In this document: positions 61,021 to 64,000 of the stretch, one piece after another
Layout: every line of letters begins with the position of its first letter
How positions within the stretch are numbered: position 1 is the first letter of the stretch
Program-made: the position numbers and the translations under genes
Source: Hypomyces perniciosus
Lineage: Eukaryota; Ascomycota; Sordariomycetes; Hypocreales; Hypocreaceae
NCBI GenBank assembly: GCA_008477525.1
Contig: SPDT01000010.1
Coordinates: forward strand, 1,860,001 to 1,924,000
Reading direction: 5' to 3'
DNA: 64,000 nucleotides
Notes under the pieces: model-generated
Seen by the model: the letters and a program-made list of their open reading frames with translations, nothing else
Database searches by the model: none
Told to the model about the DNA's origin: nothing

Positions 61021-62064
61021 TTATTACTTTATTAACTACTTTATCTTTAAGTAGGTCTTTATCTGCCTCTAAGTCTTAATCTATAAAAGTCTCTTTATTA
61101 TTTTCAGCCACTTACTAGCTAAATTTATCTTTTATAAACTTCTTTAAATATTCGCCTAGGTAAGTTTTATTAAGCGGGACCCCATTTAATATTTTTAGTT
61201 TATATACTTTTATTATATCCGCTTAAGACTTAATCCTAAATAGGCCTAGCTAACATATCCTTAGTTTTATATTTTTTAAAAGGTCCTTTTAGCGCTTTGT
61301 ATTATAGAGTAAAATAAGGTCGCTAAAGAGGAGTAGTTTAGCCACTTTCTGCAGTAAATATTAATTATTGGCATTTATCCTTTTAGCTAATATTTAGCGA
61401 AATGCAGTTACTCTTTCCCAGGCTATCTTACTATCTCCCTTTTTTCTTTTAAGTATATGGATACACGCTATTAATTAATCTTCTATTATATAGACTTTAT
61501 CCTAGTCAATTAGCCGCCAAGTAGGTAGTTTTACCTTTAAGGGAAAAATCGGTTCCCAGCTAAATAATAGGTAAAACGCAGAGTACCCTATTAAGCTTTT
61601 TACTATATATCTATTAGCTATAATCGCTTTATTTAAATTCCGGAACCACTTTTTATTAAGCCTAGCTATCTTTACTAGTGCTAATATTAAGCTTTAATGG
61701 CTAACCTTTACTGCGGTATTAGCTTTAGGGTTATATACTAATATTTAAATAATCTTAACTTTTAGATTAATTAATACCTTTAAGAGTATTTTTTTTATTT
61801 CTAGTCCCCTATCTATAACAGCTTAAATTATTATACTAAATTAATATATTTATTTAAGTATAAACTTTATTATTACTATTAATAATCAAGTAGGTATAGG
61901 TTTTACTTTTATTTATCTATAAAAGTTATATTTTCTTTTAAATAAGTAGATATATTTATAGTCATTTGGGATATATTAGGTATCAAAATAAACCTTCTCT
62001 ATAGGCCTAGTTAATTCTATTGCAATAGCTGGCTCCTTAAGGCGGTATAGATTAAAGCCTTAAT

Positions 62065-62340
62065 ACTAGGGGTATAATATAACTGCTTTATATACATTAT
62101 TTTATATCTGCAGCCACTAGTATTTTTCCTTTAAGAACTGGAAAGTCACCTTTTAGCTTTTATAGCCTATTTCAGTATAGTACTGCTAGATAGCTGTTTT
62201 CTTTAAGGTTAAGCTATTAAAGATAAGTGTAGGTTAGCGGCGGTATCTTATTAGTCTTGCCTATAACTTCCTATCTTTTATAATAAACCTTTTTACTTTA
62301 TTCCTAAATCGCTAGAAGTCTGCAGCTAAAAGATTAAATA
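62065..62340 (-). pseudogene. Element C integrase N-terminal domain relic (copy 2)
   Basis: From 62340 downward: FIIKDGKL, PTLIFNSLTLKK, YYTEIGYKS (intact form H...GH.G), VTFQFLKEKYQWP and YPQY (intact form CP.C). This is the HHCC domain layout of gypsy integrases, with His and Cys turned to Tyr. The catalytic core should occupy about 61400-62060 but is poorly readable. Confidence 0.75.
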
Positions 62341-62559
62341 GTCTCTGTATTGTCTAGAGGTATTGTGTAATTTATTAAAACTCTTCGCTATACTCCTCCC
62401 TAAGTAGTATAAATGAAATTATACTTAAATATATATCTATAAAATCTTTTAAATCCCCTTTTTTCTTAGCTTTAGCCTTATCTATAGCAGTTACTGGTTT
62501 ACAGGATAAAGCGTCCACTATAATATTTTCTTTTTTAAGGATATATTTAGCAGTAAAGT

Positions 62560-62900
62560 CGAAAAGAAGGATATAACTAATCTATTAGGTTATATACCTG
62601 TTAGGGATATTATTAATTCTATTATTTATTTAATTAATAACTACTTTAGCGTCTGTTTCCAGTATAAATAAAAGCCTGTAAATATAAGTATATAGCCTTT
62701 TAAAGGCTTAAAGTAAGGCTTTATATTCTTTTTTTATGGTATTGTATTTTATTTCTGATAGAAGCTAGTATCTACTTTTATATTGGATTAGTTGTTTTTT
62801 CCCTTTTATAATCTATATTAAGACAGCCCCTTAGCCTACTATACTGGCGTTAACTATAAAGATTACCTCCTTATATCCCTTATTTATATCTAATATTACT
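62560..62900 (-). pseudogene. Element C RNase H relic (copy 2)
   Basis: Minus-strand order: VIFIVNASIVG (catalytic D to N), KGKKQLIQYKS, a SEIKYNTIKKEYKALL block and RLLFILETDAKVV. Clear Ty3/gypsy RNase H of the group with LETDA near its end. Confidence 0.82.
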
Positions 62901-63089
62901 AGTATTAGGGCGGAAGTAATAAGCTTTTTAAGTTTATTTATAGCTTGCTGTTATTCCTTAGTTTACTTTTAGGGGGCGTTTTTCTTTAATAAGGTTATTA
63001 AAGGCTTAGTAATCTACGCGAAATGTTTAATCTAGCATTTATAGTAGCTAACTAGACCAAGGAAAGATTAAACTTTATTAATAGTTTTA

Positions 63090-63900
63090 TAGTTTTCTTA
63101 TTCTTTGATTTTAATGATTTTGCTTATAGCTGGTTAATGCCTTTCTATTCCATACAGGTACCCTATTAACTTAGCGGATTTTTAATAAAAGACTGATTTT
63201 ACTGCTGAAATTATATATCCTGATAGTTTAATATTTACTAGGGTTTTATTTAGGTTTTGCAGATGCTTTAAGATATAGCGTTAAACCCTAGGTATTGCTT
63301 CTTTACCGCTATATATAGACTTTAAACCTTGCACTGCAATATCGTTTAAAAATAGTCAGTAAACTATAGGTATAAAATTAAATAGTATTTAAAGAATAAT
63401 ATATTAAAATTGCATTACTGAGTTTATAGCGCCTATTAAAAGAGTGTAGTATTTTAAGAGGCTAATAGGGCTTATAAATGTAGTTATATCTCGGCTTTTC
63501 TTATCAAAAGGGATTTAATTATAGCCCGAGAAAAAGTCTAGTAATAATAGTATTATATAACCTGTGAAGTCCTCGCTAAATTAGTCTGCGCTTAGGGGAA
63601 TAAAGGCGTCTTTGATAATTACTTTGTTTATCTATATAATAGAGTTAATAAGGCGAAGGCTGCTGTCTTTCTTTTATATTAGGAAAAACAGGTTTCTATA
63701 TAGCCTATAGCCTTCCTTTAAAAGACCTTTTTTAATATATATTCATAGCAGGTTAATTATTTTCTTCTCTTTACCTTTAAGGATTAGGATACTACTGCTC
63801 TGCTAAGTATTATACTCTACTATATGAATAGTCTATAATAGGGCAATCTTAAGGTCTAGCTTTTTATATTCTGTAAAATCCCAGGAAAGTGCTATTTCCC
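63090..63900 (-). pseudogene. Element C reverse transcriptase relic (copy 2)
   Basis: Minus-strand blocks in order: YRLYRNLFFLI, INKVIIKDAFIPL, DFFSGYN.IPFDKKSRDITTF, ISLLKYYTLLIGAINSV and FLNDIAVQGLKS, with the active site at 63328-63353. An intact relative would have FLDD, so one catalytic Asp is lost. The IPL...S.DLT.F and GATNS features point to a gypsy clade common in fungi and different from gypsy A, B and E. Confidence 0.88.
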
Positions 63901-64000
63901 TGTTTTTTAGGATCTGCATTAAGATCGCGGTTTCTTATATTATTAGTTTCCCTTCTATTATCTTTAAAATCGCTGCTAGGCGGTCTAGTATAAGTCTTAA

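Larger units (their letters stand above)
56667..64000 (-). mobile_element. Element C, copy 2, left part, running off the window
   Basis: Collinear with copy 1 (13371-20666) through the LTR, antisense block, integrase, RNase H and most of the reverse transcriptase, and less mutated throughout. The two copies keep the same order, so the antisense block is a built-in part of the element and not a chance nested insertion. The left flank is ATAT (56663-56666); the other end is outside the window, so the duplication cannot be checked. Confidence 0.9.

Overview
The window looks like a transposon-packed, AT-rich block of a filamentous ascomycete (Pezizomycotina) genome that has been mutated by repeat-induced point mutation (RIP) or a very similar process. 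Almost everything is a decayed LTR retrotransposon. The reading frames are full of TAA/TAG stops sitting where Gln or Trp codons would be. Catalytic Asp codons have become Asn, Cys codons have become Tyr, and TpA is in great excess. No bacterial features, rRNA or tRNA genes were seen. The species cannot be named from the sequence alone.

Left half (1-32325). This is one deeply nested stack. The host is a plus-strand Ty1/copia element, here called copia B, visible at 10780-11116 and 30895-32325. A second copia element, copia D, lies against it (1049-10779; 3' LTR 10514-10779). Copia D is itself interrupted by the minus-strand end of gypsy A at the window edge (1-1048) and by a complete minus-strand gypsy B (1959-9084, 262-bp LTRs, TATTA target duplication). 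The copia B host also carries a second, minus-strand copia B (11117-30894, TATTA duplication). That one is split by a 12.1-kb gypsy-type element, element C (13371-25476, CTAT duplication). Element C has unusual TTTGTCG...CGACAAA termini, 4-bp target duplications and a long antisense coding relic.

Middle (32326-37893). Two unassigned AT-rich stretches surround a pair of nested solo LTRs of element C. Then comes a roughly 2.2-kb island of ordinary base composition between a broken copia D LTR (35601-35709) and the next gypsy B (37894). It holds the only intact protein gene I can defend. This is an intronless 128-residue secreted, six-cysteine protein (36864-37250) with a good TATA box and Kozak context, and it resembles a candidate effector or other small secreted protein.

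Right half (37894-64000). A truncated minus-strand gypsy B (37894-55891) hosts three insertions: a complete gypsy A chromovirus (38271-46006, 407-bp LTRs, TATAT duplication), a complete gypsy E (46161-53933, 162-bp LTRs, CCTTT duplication) and a copia D solo LTR (54291-54566, TTTAT duplication). Gypsy E itself contains two little-mutated copia B solo LTRs in opposite orientations. After an unassigned 0.8-kb relic, a second, better preserved element C begins at 56667 and runs off the window.

The elements do not work together as a pathway. The layout records successive insertion, mutation and LTR-LTR recombination around one surviving secreted-protein gene. Domain edges inside the decayed elements are approximate (about 50-150 bp). 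LTR edges and target duplications were read base by base.
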